A DNA stretch of 13,999 nt from Dehalococcoidia bacterium (GTDB lineage: Bacteria > Chloroflexota > Dehalococcoidia > Dehalococcoidales > Fen-1064). Where the stretch lies: contig PMCB01000061.1 in NCBI GenBank assembly GCA_003153955.1, forward strand, positions 1-13,999, written 5' to 3'. Under the pieces are notes generated by a model that did not search any database, had not been told where the DNA came from, and saw only the letters and a list, made by a program, of their open reading frames with translations. This document shows, piece after piece, positions 7,467-13,999 of this stretch (position 1 is the stretch's first letter; every line of letters starts with the position of its first letter). Made by a program: the position numbers and the translations under genes.

Positions 7467-8339
7467 TTATTTAACGTATTTGGTTATTATTAATCCCAGT
7501 TTCTTTTTCGTGGCTGCCGGTATTTTCTCCTGCGACGTCACAATCGCGCCGTCCAGTGCATGGGCGCAGCTGCAGCCTGGATGTTCCGGTATTTTCTTTA
7601 CTGCAAGCCTGATAATTTGTTTTGACAGGGCGATATTATCGTTTAGTGTCTTGATCACCGTACCGACATCCACCGGCTTGCCCGGATCCCACCAGCTGTC
7701 ATAATCCGTCACACAGGCTATAACAGCGTAGCATGTTTCCGCTTCCCGTGCCAGCTTCGCTTCCGGCAGAGCCGTCATCCCGATAATATCCGCGCCCCAG
7801 CTGCGGTAAAGTTTGGACTCGGCCCGGGTGGAGAAAGCGGGACCCTCCATGCAGACGTAAGTGCCTTTGCCGTGCACGATGGCATTGGCTTCTTTGGCGG
7901 ATGAAATCAAAATCTGGCTCAGTTCCTTGCAAAAAGGTTCGGCAAAACCGATATGCGCGACAATCCCGTCTGAAAAATAAGTATTAACGCGGTTGCGCGT
8001 GCGGTCGATGAGCTGGTCTGGAATCATCAAATGACCCGGCGCATATTCCTGTTTGAAGCTGCCGCAGCTGCAGACGGCGATGATGTGCTCCACTCCCAGC
8101 GATTTCAGCGCGTAGATGTTGGCGCGGACCGGCAATTCGGTTGGGGAAATGAAATGTCCGCGGCCGTGCCGGGGTAAAAAGGCGATGCCGACACCGTCCA
8201 GCTTGCCGATGGTAATCGCGTCCGACGGTTTGCCGAAGGGCGTGTCGATATTAACCTGCTGTACCTCAGTCAATCCCTCGATATCTTCCAGTCCCGTCCC
8301 CCCGATGACGGCTATTTTAGCTTTGGGTGAATTTGGCAT
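7467..8339 (-). CDS. mtnP: S-methyl-5'-thioadenosine phosphorylase
   Basis: MtnP splits methylthioadenosine, a by-product of SAM use, with phosphate into adenine and methylthioribose-1-phosphate. The 290-aa sequence has GGTGL (13-17), the phosphate-binding PRHGRGH (56-62), CMEGPAFSTRAES (163-175) and GADIIGMTALPEAKLARE (182-199). TDYDSWW (211-217) carries the two Asp residues linked to 6-aminopurine preference, which favours the adenosine over the inosine substrate. A CSC motif at 256-258 recalls the CXC element of thermostable archaeal homologues. I place the start at ATG 8339, since a perfect AGGAGG lies at 8353-8348. The longer frame would begin at a TTG at 8360 and run across that ribosome site. 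It is followed by core metE. Confidence 0.95.
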   Translation of the reverse strand: MPNSPKAKIAVIGGTGLEDIEGLTEVQQVNIDTPFGKPSDAITIGKLDGVGIAFLPRHGRGHFISPTELPVRANIYALKSLGVEHIIAVCSCGSFKQEYAPGHLMIPDQLIDRTRNRVNTYFSDGIVAHIGFAEPFCKELSQILISSAKEANAIVHGKGTYVCMEGPAFSTRAESKLYRSWGADIIGMTALPEAKLAREAETCYAVIACVTDYDSWWDPGKPVDVGTVIKTLNDNIALSKQIIRLAVKKIPEHPGCSCAHALDGAIVTSQEKIPAATKKKLGLIITKYVK

Positions 8340-8347
8340 GTGAAGAA

Positions 8348-8353
8348 CCTCCT
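8348..8353 (-). promoter_or_regulatory. Ribosome binding site that fixes the mtnP start
   Basis: A perfect AGGAGG sits 8 bases before the ATG at 8339. It lies inside the upstream extension that begins at TTG 8360, so the shorter protein is the likely product. Confidence 0.85.
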
Positions 8354-8388
8354 GATTCAATTGCCGGAAAACAATAATGCGGCTGTTT

Positions 8389-8658
8389 TTATTTATCTAA
8401 CTTGTAAACGCTGCTCCGATGCCCGATTATGTGAATGATAATAATACTTTTAGAACGGGAAATTGAATAAATTACTCTGTAATCACCGATGACCAGTTTG
8501 AAGTAGTTTTTTAAAGGACCTTTTAATGGGATAGTTTTAATTTTATCGAGGTTCGTAATTAACCAATTAATTTTTACGAGAATTCGTTGGGAAACGGATG
8601 GGTCCATTTTCCTGAGATTATCCAGAGCTGTTTGTTCCCATTCAGCCTGATAATTCAT
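8389..8658 (-). CDS. RelE/ParE-family toxin
   Basis: This 89-aa protein has the compact RelE/ParE toxin fold. Members either cut mRNA on the ribosome or inhibit gyrase. Typical elements are the N-terminal helical hairpin (residues 5-40), LKGPLKNYFKLVIGDYRVIYSI (about 45-66, with Lys and Arg on the central sheet) and the C-terminal IGHRSSVYK (78-86). The IGHR...VYK ending is closer to RelE-type mRNA interferases than to ParE, but the activity is inferred. Its ATG overlaps the antitoxin stop by four bases (ATGA), typical of translational coupling. It is intact. It lies between mtnA and mtnP, with only 49 bases before mtnP. Confidence 0.88.
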   Translation of the reverse strand: MNYQAEWEQTALDNLRKMDPSVSQRILVKINWLITNLDKIKTIPLKGPLKNYFKLVIGDYRVIYSISRSKSIIIIHIIGHRSSVYKLDK

Positions 8659-8870
8659 TTCAAATTAAGACCGAATTCCGCATTGACCTCGGCCATTGTA
8701 ATCCGTTTACTCCCGGATAATTTTTGAGCCTTTAACTTTTCAATTATTTCTTCTTTTAATTCTAACCCTGAATCGGGGTCACTAATCATTTGCTCTAATT
8801 TTGCGTCAATGAGCTCATTTATCAAAGCCTTGAGTTGGTCTACCGTCAATTCATTCACTTTAGTTACCAT
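8655..8870 (-). CDS. Antitoxin partner of the RelE/ParE-family toxin
   Basis: This 71-aa acidic protein directly precedes the toxin and overlaps it by four bases, the usual antitoxin-first order. Residues 8-50 are predicted helical and rich in Leu, Glu and Lys (VDQLKALINELIDAKLEQ). A DPDSGLEL segment precedes the last part, KRITMAEVNAEFGLNL, which resembles the C-terminal segments that wrap around toxins. A DNA-binding fold is not obvious. The ATG at 8870 has AGGAGGT six bases upstream, predicting strong translation. Assignment rests on position, size and composition rather than on a recognised family motif. Confidence 0.8.
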   Translation of the reverse strand: MVTKVNELTVDQLKALINELIDAKLEQMISDPDSGLELKEEIIEKLKAQKLSGSKRITMAEVNAEFGLNLK

Positions 8871-8895
8871 CTTCCACCTCCTCTGTTGCGTCTCT

Positions 8896-8912
8896 ATTAT
8901 AGCGGATTACCG
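8896..8912 (-). promoter_or_regulatory. Probable promoter of the toxin-antitoxin pair
   Basis: A perfect TATAAT (8901-8896 on the minus strand) lies 26 bases before the antitoxin start. A TTGAAA is present 15 bases further upstream, a short but possible spacing. A small inverted repeat, CGG-TAAT-CCG (8912-8903), abuts the -10 box and could be an operator for autorepression; that part is speculative. Confidence 0.6.
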
Positions 8913-8961
8913 GACATTTCAAAATGGGCTTTCTGTATCTAAACCGCTAACAAACTCCTGT

Positions 8962-10026
8962 TTATATCAGCTTCAGTTGTTTATCGCTGATTTTGCGGTT
9001 CGTAATCGGCTTCCTGATTATACCCTTTTCGGTAATGATGGCGGTGATGTACTTGTTCGGCGTCACATCAAATGCGGGATTGGCCGCGCTGACGTAGCGG
9101 GGCGCGATTGGAACACCTTTGATGTGGGTCACTTCCATCTGGCTGCGCTGCTCGATGGGGATGCGGTTACCGGAACTCAACGACAAATCAAACGTGCTGG
9201 TCGGGGCCGCCACGTAAAACGGCACATGGTTTTCTTTCGCTAAAACCGCGACAGAATATGTCCCGATTTTGTTGGCAGTATCGCCGTTGGCCGCAATCCT
9301 GTCCGCGCCGACAATCGCGCAGTCGATTTTGCCTTTTTTCATGAAATACCCGGCCATCGAATCGGTAATCAGCGTGACAGGAATGCCGATTTTCCGCAAT
9401 TCCCAGGTGGTCAGGCGCGCCCCCTGCAGCAGCGGGCGGGTTTCGTCGGCGTAAACCTGGATTTTCTTGCCCTGCTTGAAAGCGTAAATCACGATACCTA
9501 AAGCCGTACCGTAACCGGTGGTGGCCAGCGGGCCGGTGTTGCAGTGGGTCAATATCGTCGCGCCGTCCTTGATTAACTCGGCGCCGTTTTTGCTCAAATC
9601 GAAAGTGGCGTCGGCTTCTTCGGCATGTATTTTTTTGGCTTCTTTCAATAAAGCCGTTTTGATTTCCTCGACGTTTTTCCCCTTGGTGGCGATATTTTCC
9701 ATGCGGTCGATTGCCCAGAACAGGTTACGCGCCGTGAGCCGGGTGCCGGAAATCTCGATGGCGACTTCGTGCAGTTGTTTCTGAAAGCCGGCGGCGCTTC
9801 TGGCGGTCAATTGCCTTGCCCCCAGCACCATACCGTAAGCCCCCGCCACCCCGATGGCCGGTGCGCCCCTGATTTTCAGCTCTTTGATGGCGGTCATCAT
9901 CTGGTGATAATCGGTGATTTCCTCGTACACTTCCTCTGCCGGTAAAAGCGTCTGGTCGAGGAGTTTGACAAAATCCCCTTTCCACTCAATCGGCTGGTAG
10001 TTCACGGGGCTTTGAGCTTTATTCAT
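8962..10026 (-). CDS. mtnA: S-methyl-5-thioribose-1-phosphate isomerase
   Basis: MtnA converts methylthioribose-1-phosphate, the MtnP product, into methylthioribulose-1-phosphate. It belongs to the eIF2B-related family and is sometimes misannotated as a translation factor. In the 354-aa sequence RGAPAIG (53-59), THCNTG with catalytic Cys162, DETRP (194-198) and GADRIAANGDTANKIGT (240-256) with catalytic Asp242 are intact. The start is taken at ATG 10026, since AAAGGTGG lies just upstream. Two in-frame GTG codons at 10035 and 10032 fall inside that ribosome site. No other methionine-salvage gene (mtnB, mtnC, mtnD, mtnK or an aldolase) lies in the window. The protein may therefore serve full salvage or a truncated shunt. 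Confidence 0.95.
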   Translation of the reverse strand: MNKAQSPVNYQPIEWKGDFVKLLDQTLLPAEEVYEEITDYHQMMTAIKELKIRGAPAIGVAGAYGMVLGARQLTARSAAGFQKQLHEVAIEISGTRLTARNLFWAIDRMENIATKGKNVEEIKTALLKEAKKIHAEEADATFDLSKNGAELIKDGATILTHCNTGPLATTGYGTALGIVIYAFKQGKKIQVYADETRPLLQGARLTTWELRKIGIPVTLITDSMAGYFMKKGKIDCAIVGADRIAANGDTANKIGTYSVAVLAKENHVPFYVAAPTSTFDLSLSSGNRIPIEQRSQMEVTHIKGVPIAPRYVSAANPAFDVTPNKYITAIITEKGIIRKPITNRKISDKQLKLI

Positions 10027-10043
10027 TTTCACCACCTTTATTC

Positions 10044-10076
10044 TCTCCCCTTCGCGAAGGGGAGATTAAGAAGGAT
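10044..10076. repeat. Palindromic repeat copy 2, next to the mtnA ribosome site
   Basis: A perfect 22-base palindrome (10044-10065: TCTCCCCTT, CGCG, AAGGGGAGA) is followed by TTAAGAAGG. It matches the layout of the repeats at 5873-5912 and 13661-13687. On the minus strand the hairpin ends 9 bases before the mtnA Shine-Dalgarno sequence, so it could affect translation or mRNA stability. Confidence 0.55.
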
Positions 10077-10095
10077 TTTCTTTCCGCGGAATAAA

Positions 10096-10638
10096 TTACC
10101 GCTTCCCCGTCAATCCGGGGAAAAACATCGGCACCTTTTTCTTGTAATCAATATACGCTTGTCCGAACTTCTTTTCCAGTTCTTTCTCTTCCACGAATTT
10201 CAAATATACAACATGTACTATTATAAACAAAGGGATAAAAATCGCCAGCAGCGTAAAGCTCTGCATAAGCACCGCTACCCCGGCCAGCAAGACTGTCCAG
10301 CCGACATGCATAGGGTTGCGGACGATGCGGTACAGCCCGTTTACCACCAGCGCCGGCGGCGGGTTGAACGGAATCGGTGAACCCTTAATGCGCAAAAACC
10401 GCATGATTGTCCAGACCACCGTCGGGACGCCGGTCAGCAGCAGAATAGTCCCCAGCGGCAACCTCAATGCCGGTGGAATTGACAGTCTGATCTCAATGGC
10501 CCGGTCGACGATGGGCGCCAATAAAATCATGATGACAACCGCGCCGTACCAGAAGAGTGCGCCCGCAACTGACCAGATTACCTTGCGCCGGTCGTTTTTT
10601 GCGGCCACCCGGTAGACAAATTCCGCGGCCTTGTTCAT
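10096..10638 (-). CDS. ICMT/PEMT-like integral membrane methyltransferase
   Basis: This 180-aa protein belongs to the isoprenylcysteine carboxyl methyltransferase / phospholipid methyltransferase-like family. These are membrane proteins that use SAM near the membrane face. Hydrophobic segments lie at about 20-42, 60-80, 113-128 and 128-147. The signature GLYRIVRNPMHVG (101-113) and the C-terminal EEKELEKKFGQAYIDYKK (150-167) are characteristic of the SAM-binding part. The acceptor substrate is unknown in most bacterial members and cannot be read from sequence. Its ATG overlaps the pth stop by four bases (ATGA), indicating translational coupling. As a likely SAM consumer its product would be S-adenosylhomocysteine, the AhcY substrate. 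Confidence 0.87.
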   Translation of the reverse strand: MNKAAEFVYRVAAKNDRRKVIWSVAGALFWYGAVVIMILLAPIVDRAIEIRLSIPPALRLPLGTILLLTGVPTVVWTIMRFLRIKGSPIPFNPPPALVVNGLYRIVRNPMHVGWTVLLAGVAVLMQSFTLLAIFIPLFIIVHVVYLKFVEEKELEKKFGQAYIDYKKKVPMFFPGLTGKR

Positions 10639-11318
10639 TTGGCTGATTTCCCGGCTCCACTATCTGTACCATGCCTTTTATCGGGATTGGTTGATGGTTT
10701 CCGGAAATCGGTGCTGTTATATTTATTCATCGCCTCGGTGATTCCGTCCCGCAGCAAACATCCCAGGGCTTCGTTAACGCAGGGGATTACTTCCTGCATA
10801 ATCTTCAGTTCTTCCGGGGTGAAATCGCCGAGCACGTGAGAGATGACCGCGTCTTCCCCGTTGTGTTCTTTTTCCTGTCCGTTGGGCCGCCCGATGCCGA
10901 CCCGTACCCGGATGAACTCCTGGTTGCCGGTATGCTGCACGATGGAATTGATGCCGTTATGCCCGCCGGAACTGCCGCCCATGCGGATCCGGATTCTGCC
11001 CAGCGGCAGGTCCAAATCATCGTGCACGACAATCAGGTTTTCGAACTTGACCTTGAATTTACGGACCAGTCCACTGACGCTGACGCCGCTGTTGTTCATG
11101 AATGTCTGCGGTTTGGCCAGCACCAGGTCATGACCCGCAATCCGGCCCTCGACGACTTTAGCCTGGCTGCTACTGCGGGTAAAAGTCAGGCTGTTTTCCT
11201 GCGCAAAGCGGTCGACGCACATAAACCCGATGTTATGGCGGCTGGCGGCGTATTTGGCCCCCGGATTCCCCAGCCCGGCAATCAATCTCGTTTCAGTTTT
11301 TCTGTCCCAGAATGGCAA
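10635..11318 (-). CDS. pth: Peptidyl-tRNA hydrolase
   Basis: Pth frees tRNAs from peptidyl-tRNA that drops off the ribosome. The 227-aa sequence has GLGNPG (15-20), the catalytic His28 (SRHNIGF), TFMNNSG (72-78), HDDLDLPLG (99-107) and GGSSGGHNG (114-122). All key residues are present. The last 30 residues extend past the conserved core and are polar and probably disordered. The start is a TTG at 11318: AGGAG lies seven bases upstream, the next Met is inside the conserved core, and the TTG frame gives the right N-terminus. The start lies within the ligA 3' end (26-base overlap) and the stop overlaps the next gene, so ligA, pth and the methyltransferase gene are translationally linked. Confidence 0.95.
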   Translation of the reverse strand: MPFWDRKTETRLIAGLGNPGAKYAASRHNIGFMCVDRFAQENSLTFTRSSSQAKVVEGRIAGHDLVLAKPQTFMNNSGVSVSGLVRKFKVKFENLIVVHDDLDLPLGRIRIRMGGSSGGHNGINSIVQHTGNQEFIRVRVGIGRPNGQEKEHNGEDAVISHVLGDFTPEELKIMQEVIPCVNEALGCLLRDGITEAMNKYNSTDFRKPSTNPDKRHGTDSGAGKSAK

Positions 11319-13341
11319 GTAATTTCTCCTCGTTTATTTGAGCGGTGCCCAGCGCGCGGGCGCGAATAAGTTTATTCTCTCCGGGGTCTGCACCGACCAC
11401 CAGATAAGTGGTGTTTTTCGTGACGTTATCCTTGGCTATGCCGCCGAGCGCTTTAATGCGGCTGTGCGCTTCCTCCCGGGAAAACGTCTCCAGTGTGCCG
11501 GTAATCACGAATTCTTGCCCGGACAAAGGCAGTCCCTGCTGTGCCAACTCCTGCTGCGGCCAGACTCCGGCCCGGCGCAATTTCTCCAGGATGACGCGGT
11601 TCCGTTCTTCATGGAAGAAAGCGACGATGCTGTCGGCGATTTTCGGCCCGATGCTGGCTACGGTCATCAGTTTTTCGCGTTCGGCACGGCTTAAATCATC
11701 CAGGTCTTTGTAATGCTCGGCTAACAGGTTGGCGGTCTCTTCCCCGACGTGGCGGATACCGAGCCCAAACAGCAGCCGCGGCAGACTGGCCTGTTTACTT
11801 TTTTCGATCGCCTTGATGATGTTACCCGCGCTCTTTTCGCCCTTCTTTTCCAGTTGGACGATTTGCTCTTTCTTTTCTTTTAGACTGTAAAGGTCGGCGG
11901 CATCTTTGACCAGTTCTTCTTTGAGCAGAACTTCGATGAATTTTTCCCCGACGCCGCGGATATCCATCGCGCTGCGGGAAACAAACAATTCAATCCGTCC
12001 CTGTACCTGGGCGGGACAGGCGGCGTTGCTGCAGTAATACATCACTTCGCCTTCCGGCTTGACCACTTCGCCGCCGCAAACGGGGCAAGCCGGACGGCCT
12101 TTTTCCTGACTGTAAATCTTATCCAAAAGACTGAATACTTTTTCTTCACCGGTGCGTTTGCTGAGAATCGGGCCGACTACATCCGGAATCACGTCCCCGG
12201 CGCGCTGGATGTAAACCCAATCGCCTTCGCGGATATCCTTGCGGCGGGTATCGTCTTCGTTGTGCAGCGTGGCGCGTTCGATTGTCACGCCCCCGATTTG
12301 TACCGGTTCGAGGATCGCGAACGGGTTCAGGGTGCCCGTACGCCCGACGCTGATGCCGATTTCTTTCAATTTAGTCGTGCCCTGGATGGCCGGGAACTTG
12401 TAGGCGATAGCCCAGCGCGGTTCACGACCCACGTCTCCCAGACGGGTGTGATATTCCATCGAATCCGCCTTGATGACTATGCCGTCGGCTTCATAAGGCA
12501 GGGTTTCGCGTTTTTCCGTCCATGTCTTGTAGTATTCTTCGGCTTCTTCGATGCGTTTGACGCGGCGGTTGGCCGGGTTGACCCGGAATCCCAGTTCTTT
12601 GAAATATTCCAGGGTTTCCCAGTGCGTTTCCGGCATCATTTTGCCGTAAGCGTAAAGCAGCCAATAAACGTAAATATCCAGGTTGCGTTTGGCGGTAATC
12701 CGCGGGTCCAGTTGCCGGATGGAGCCGGCGGCGGCATTGCGGGGGTTGGCGAAAAGCGGCAAACCCTCGTTTTCGCGCTCTTTATTCAGTTTCTGAAATC
12801 CGACTTTCGGCAGGTAGACCTCGCCCCGCACTTCAAAGCGGGGCGGCGCGCTCTTAGGCACGGAAAGGGGGATGCTGTGGATGGTTTTCAGGTTCTGGGT
12901 GATATCCTCGCCGCGGAAGCCGTCGCCGCGGGTCGACCCCCGCACGAAGATTCCGTTCTCATAAGTCAGCGCAATCGACAGCCCGTCCATTTTGTGCTCG
13001 CAGACCATGTCGAACTGCTCAACTCCCAGCAATTTCAGGGTGCGGGTGTGCCAGGCATACAAATCTTCGGTCACGAAAGCGTTGCCCAGCGAAAGCATCG
13101 GCACCGGATGTTCCAACACGCCTAAAGCCTCTACCGGTGCCGCACCGACGCGCTGTGAGGGTGAATCTGGCATCAGCAATTGCGGATACTGTTCTTCCAG
13201 CTTGCGGAGCTGCTGCATCAGGCCGTCGTATTCGGCGTCGCTGATTTCCGGGCTGTCCAGCACGTGATAGCGGTAATTGTGGTAATTCAGCTGTTTTCTC
13301 AGCTCATCGATTTTATTTTGAATATCAGTTAAATCACTCAC
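11293..13341 (-). CDS. ligA: NAD-dependent DNA ligase
   Basis: LigA seals nicks in DNA during replication and repair, using NAD as the adenylate donor. The 682-aa protein has the full bacterial domain order. Domain Ia (about 1-70, NYRYHVLDSPEISDAEYD) is followed by the nucleotidyltransferase domain with KMDG (nucleophile Lys117), EVRGEVYLP (170-178) and EADGIVIK (284-291). Then come an OB fold with RAGDVIP (380-386), a four-Cys zinc finger (Cys419, Cys422, Cys437, Cys442), helix-hairpin-helix repeats (about 455-580) and a C-terminal BRCT domain (about 603-680). The start is GTG at 13341. No clear ribosome site precedes it, but the N-terminus has the family's usual length. It is the first gene of the leftward string. 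Confidence 0.98.
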   Translation of the reverse strand: MSDLTDIQNKIDELRKQLNYHNYRYHVLDSPEISDAEYDGLMQQLRKLEEQYPQLLMPDSPSQRVGAAPVEALGVLEHPVPMLSLGNAFVTEDLYAWHTRTLKLLGVEQFDMVCEHKMDGLSIALTYENGIFVRGSTRGDGFRGEDITQNLKTIHSIPLSVPKSAPPRFEVRGEVYLPKVGFQKLNKERENEGLPLFANPRNAAAGSIRQLDPRITAKRNLDIYVYWLLYAYGKMMPETHWETLEYFKELGFRVNPANRRVKRIEEAEEYYKTWTEKRETLPYEADGIVIKADSMEYHTRLGDVGREPRWAIAYKFPAIQGTTKLKEIGISVGRTGTLNPFAILEPVQIGGVTIERATLHNEDDTRRKDIREGDWVYIQRAGDVIPDVVGPILSKRTGEEKVFSLLDKIYSQEKGRPACPVCGGEVVKPEGEVMYYCSNAACPAQVQGRIELFVSRSAMDIRGVGEKFIEVLLKEELVKDAADLYSLKEKKEQIVQLEKKGEKSAGNIIKAIEKSKQASLPRLLFGLGIRHVGEETANLLAEHYKDLDDLSRAEREKLMTVASIGPKIADSIVAFFHEERNRVILEKLRRAGVWPQQELAQQGLPLSGQEFVITGTLETFSREEAHSRIKALGGIAKDNVTKNTTYLVVGADPGENKLIRARALGTAQINEEKLLAILGQKN

Positions 13342-13410
13342 GGCGGCCCCGCACCAGAATATTGATTCTGTTTACGCTCATTTTTCTTTCAGATGATGGC
13401 TTTGAATCCT

Positions 13411-13419
13411 ATTCTAACA
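13411..13419 (-). promoter_or_regulatory. Possible extended -10 promoter for ligA
   Basis: TGTTAGAAT on the minus strand fits an extended -10 element (TGnTATAAT with one change). Transcription would start near 13404, about 63 bases before the ligA GTG. No convincing -35 box is visible. Confidence 0.38.
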
Positions 13420-13555
13420 TAAAAAGCGTGCGGTGAGAGCGTAGTAAATATGCCGCCTTAGAAAATATTCCTCACTTCGTCCCAATGAAAGCTTGTCACA
13501 TACCTGATAGGGGAACAGGATCCAGTCGCCACCGGAGCGACAATGAGTTGTGTAG

Positions 13556-13572
13556 GGTGGGCGCAGCCCACC
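13556..13572. repeat. Second palindrome with GCGCAGC core
   Basis: GGTGGGC, loop GCA and GCCCACC form a 7-bp perfect stem followed by GCTTTTTA. It shares the GGGCGCAGCCC core with the palindrome at 5842-5864. The T-run would suit a plus-strand terminator, but no plus-strand gene precedes it here. Confidence 0.5.
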
Positions 13573-13660
13573 GCTTTTTACGAGGAATTCTTCAGTTGAA
13601 GGACGATGCGAGAATCTCACTGGAAGTTCTGTTATTTAGCCCCGACCTCAGTTCCTTCGC

Positions 13661-13687
13661 CCTCGAGGGGAGAAGGTTAGGATGAGG
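13661..13687. repeat. Purine/pyrimidine palindromic repeat, copy 3
   Basis: CCCTCGAGGG is self-complementary and is followed by GAGAAGGTTAGGATGAGGG. The layout of palindrome plus G/A-rich tail matches the elements at 5873-5912 and 10044-10076, all with the purine arm on the plus strand. Confidence 0.45.
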
Positions 13688-13879
13688 GTGCGCCCCGGTC
13701 ACTTTTTTCTATTTGAAAATTCACGAAACAATTATTGGAAATAAGTATGCGGAAGCACTCTGCGTTTTTTAATTGACCAGAGGCGATTTGCGATTTTGCC
13801 CCAAACTGGAATGACTTTGCCAGATTGGAGGGTGAAATCTGGTGTTCCACCGTTGGCATGTTTTCCCCTGGATTCACGC

Positions 13880-13929
13880 GGGCGAGTTCTACCTCAGCCT
13901 GCGGCCGAGTACCTTCGGGAAACTCACCC
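13880..13929. repeat. Structured element with a three-way-junction fold
   Basis: The outer arms GGGCGAGTT (13880-13888) and AACTCACCC (13921-13929) pair over nine positions with one mismatch or G-U wobble, depending on the strand. Two hairpins lie inside: CTCAGCC-TGC-GGCCGAG (13893-13909) and CC-TTCG-GG (13912-13919). This may be a dispersed repeat or a structured RNA; no known class was recognised. Confidence 0.4.
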
Positions 13930-13999
13930 CTACAGAAATACCGGGGAATGCCGGTCCTGGTTTCGGCATTACTAAAGTCTTTTTTCCTATAAACCCTTT

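Larger units (their letters stand above)
13342..13999. other. Intergenic region right of ligA, no gene supported
   Basis: Two minus-strand reading frames of 66-68 codons lie here (13414-13620 and 13677-13877). They look spurious: composition is irregular and both run across palindromic repeats. Besides the elements listed separately there is an inverted repeat CCAGATT/AATCTGG (13820-13842), flanked by TGGAA/TTCCA. A weak 5-bp hairpin followed by TTTTTT lies near 13750-13772. The area looks like a repeat-rich intergenic zone. Confidence 0.6.

Noticed and set aside
8340..8360. Longer mtnP beginning at TTG 8360
   Set aside because: The extension contains a perfect AGGAGG correctly spaced for the ATG at 8339, so the extra seven residues are probably untranslated leader.
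10027..10035. mtnA start at GTG 10035 or 10032
   Set aside because: These GTG codons form part of the AAAGGTGG ribosome site that serves the ATG at 10026.
10836..11369. Plus-strand open frame of 177 codons opposite pth and the end of ligA
   Set aside because: Antisense to the conserved Pth core, with no plausible ribosome site or domain.
12262..13125. Plus-strand open frame of 287 codons opposite ligA
   Set aside because: It is antisense to conserved ligA domains, has no recognisable family motifs, and is explained by codon bias of the real gene.
13556..13580. Plus-strand intrinsic terminator
   Set aside because: The hairpin plus T-run has no plus-strand gene upstream, and its core is shared with another palindrome in the window, so a repeat is more likely.
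13414..13877. Two minus-strand frames of 66-68 codons right of ligA
   Set aside because: They span palindromic repeats and a probable promoter, have irregular composition and match no family I recognise.

Overview
The window looks like about 14 kb of a bacterial chromosome of roughly 50% GC, most likely from an anaerobic Chloroflexota of the class Dehalococcoidia. This is inferred from three things: a short cobalamin-type 'core' methionine synthase (MetE without its N-terminal half), a Thermotoga/archaeal-type AhcY, and metK, ahcY, mtnP, mtnA, pth and ligA lying together. No rRNA, tRNA or marker gene is present to confirm the taxonomy. Nearly every gene is on the minus strand; the only plus-strand gene is the PfkB-family kinase.

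Layout from left to right. A HAD-family hydrolase (88-774) is separated by an intrinsic terminator from metK (842-2053). metK has a long leader that starts at a clear promoter (2410-2439) and carries a SAM-I (S-box) riboswitch (2275-2376) with its own terminator. Next come ahcY (2511-3773) and a PHP-domain phosphoesterase (3792-4652), transcribed together. They diverge from a PfkB-family nucleoside/sugar kinase (4810-5736, plus strand). A 600-base stretch follows with palindromic repeats, a 33-codon basic ORF (6111-6212) and an AT-rich quasi-repeat. The rest runs leftward from about 13.4 kb: ligA, pth, an ICMT-like membrane methyltransferase, mtnA, a RelE/ParE-type toxin-antitoxin pair, mtnP, and core metE (6348-7382). 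The right-hand 650 bases appear non-coding and hold several palindromic or structured repeats.

Functional reading. Most of the window forms a methionine/SAM recycling island. MetE-core makes methionine, MetK makes SAM, and methyltransferases produce S-adenosylhomocysteine. AhcY splits this to homocysteine and adenosine, and the PfkB kinase is a good candidate for pulling adenosine to AMP. MtnP and MtnA process methylthioadenosine, the other SAM by-product. The PHP protein may hydrolyse nucleotide by-products. The riboswitch should shut off metK when SAM is high. LigA and Pth are housekeeping genes that share the leftward gene string.

No CRISPR array, phage, transposase or secretion system is visible. 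The most unusual points are the toxin-antitoxin pair between the two methylthioadenosine genes, the Asp in place of the expected Glu zinc ligand in core MetE, the extra hairpin in the metK leader, and several unexplained structured repeats.
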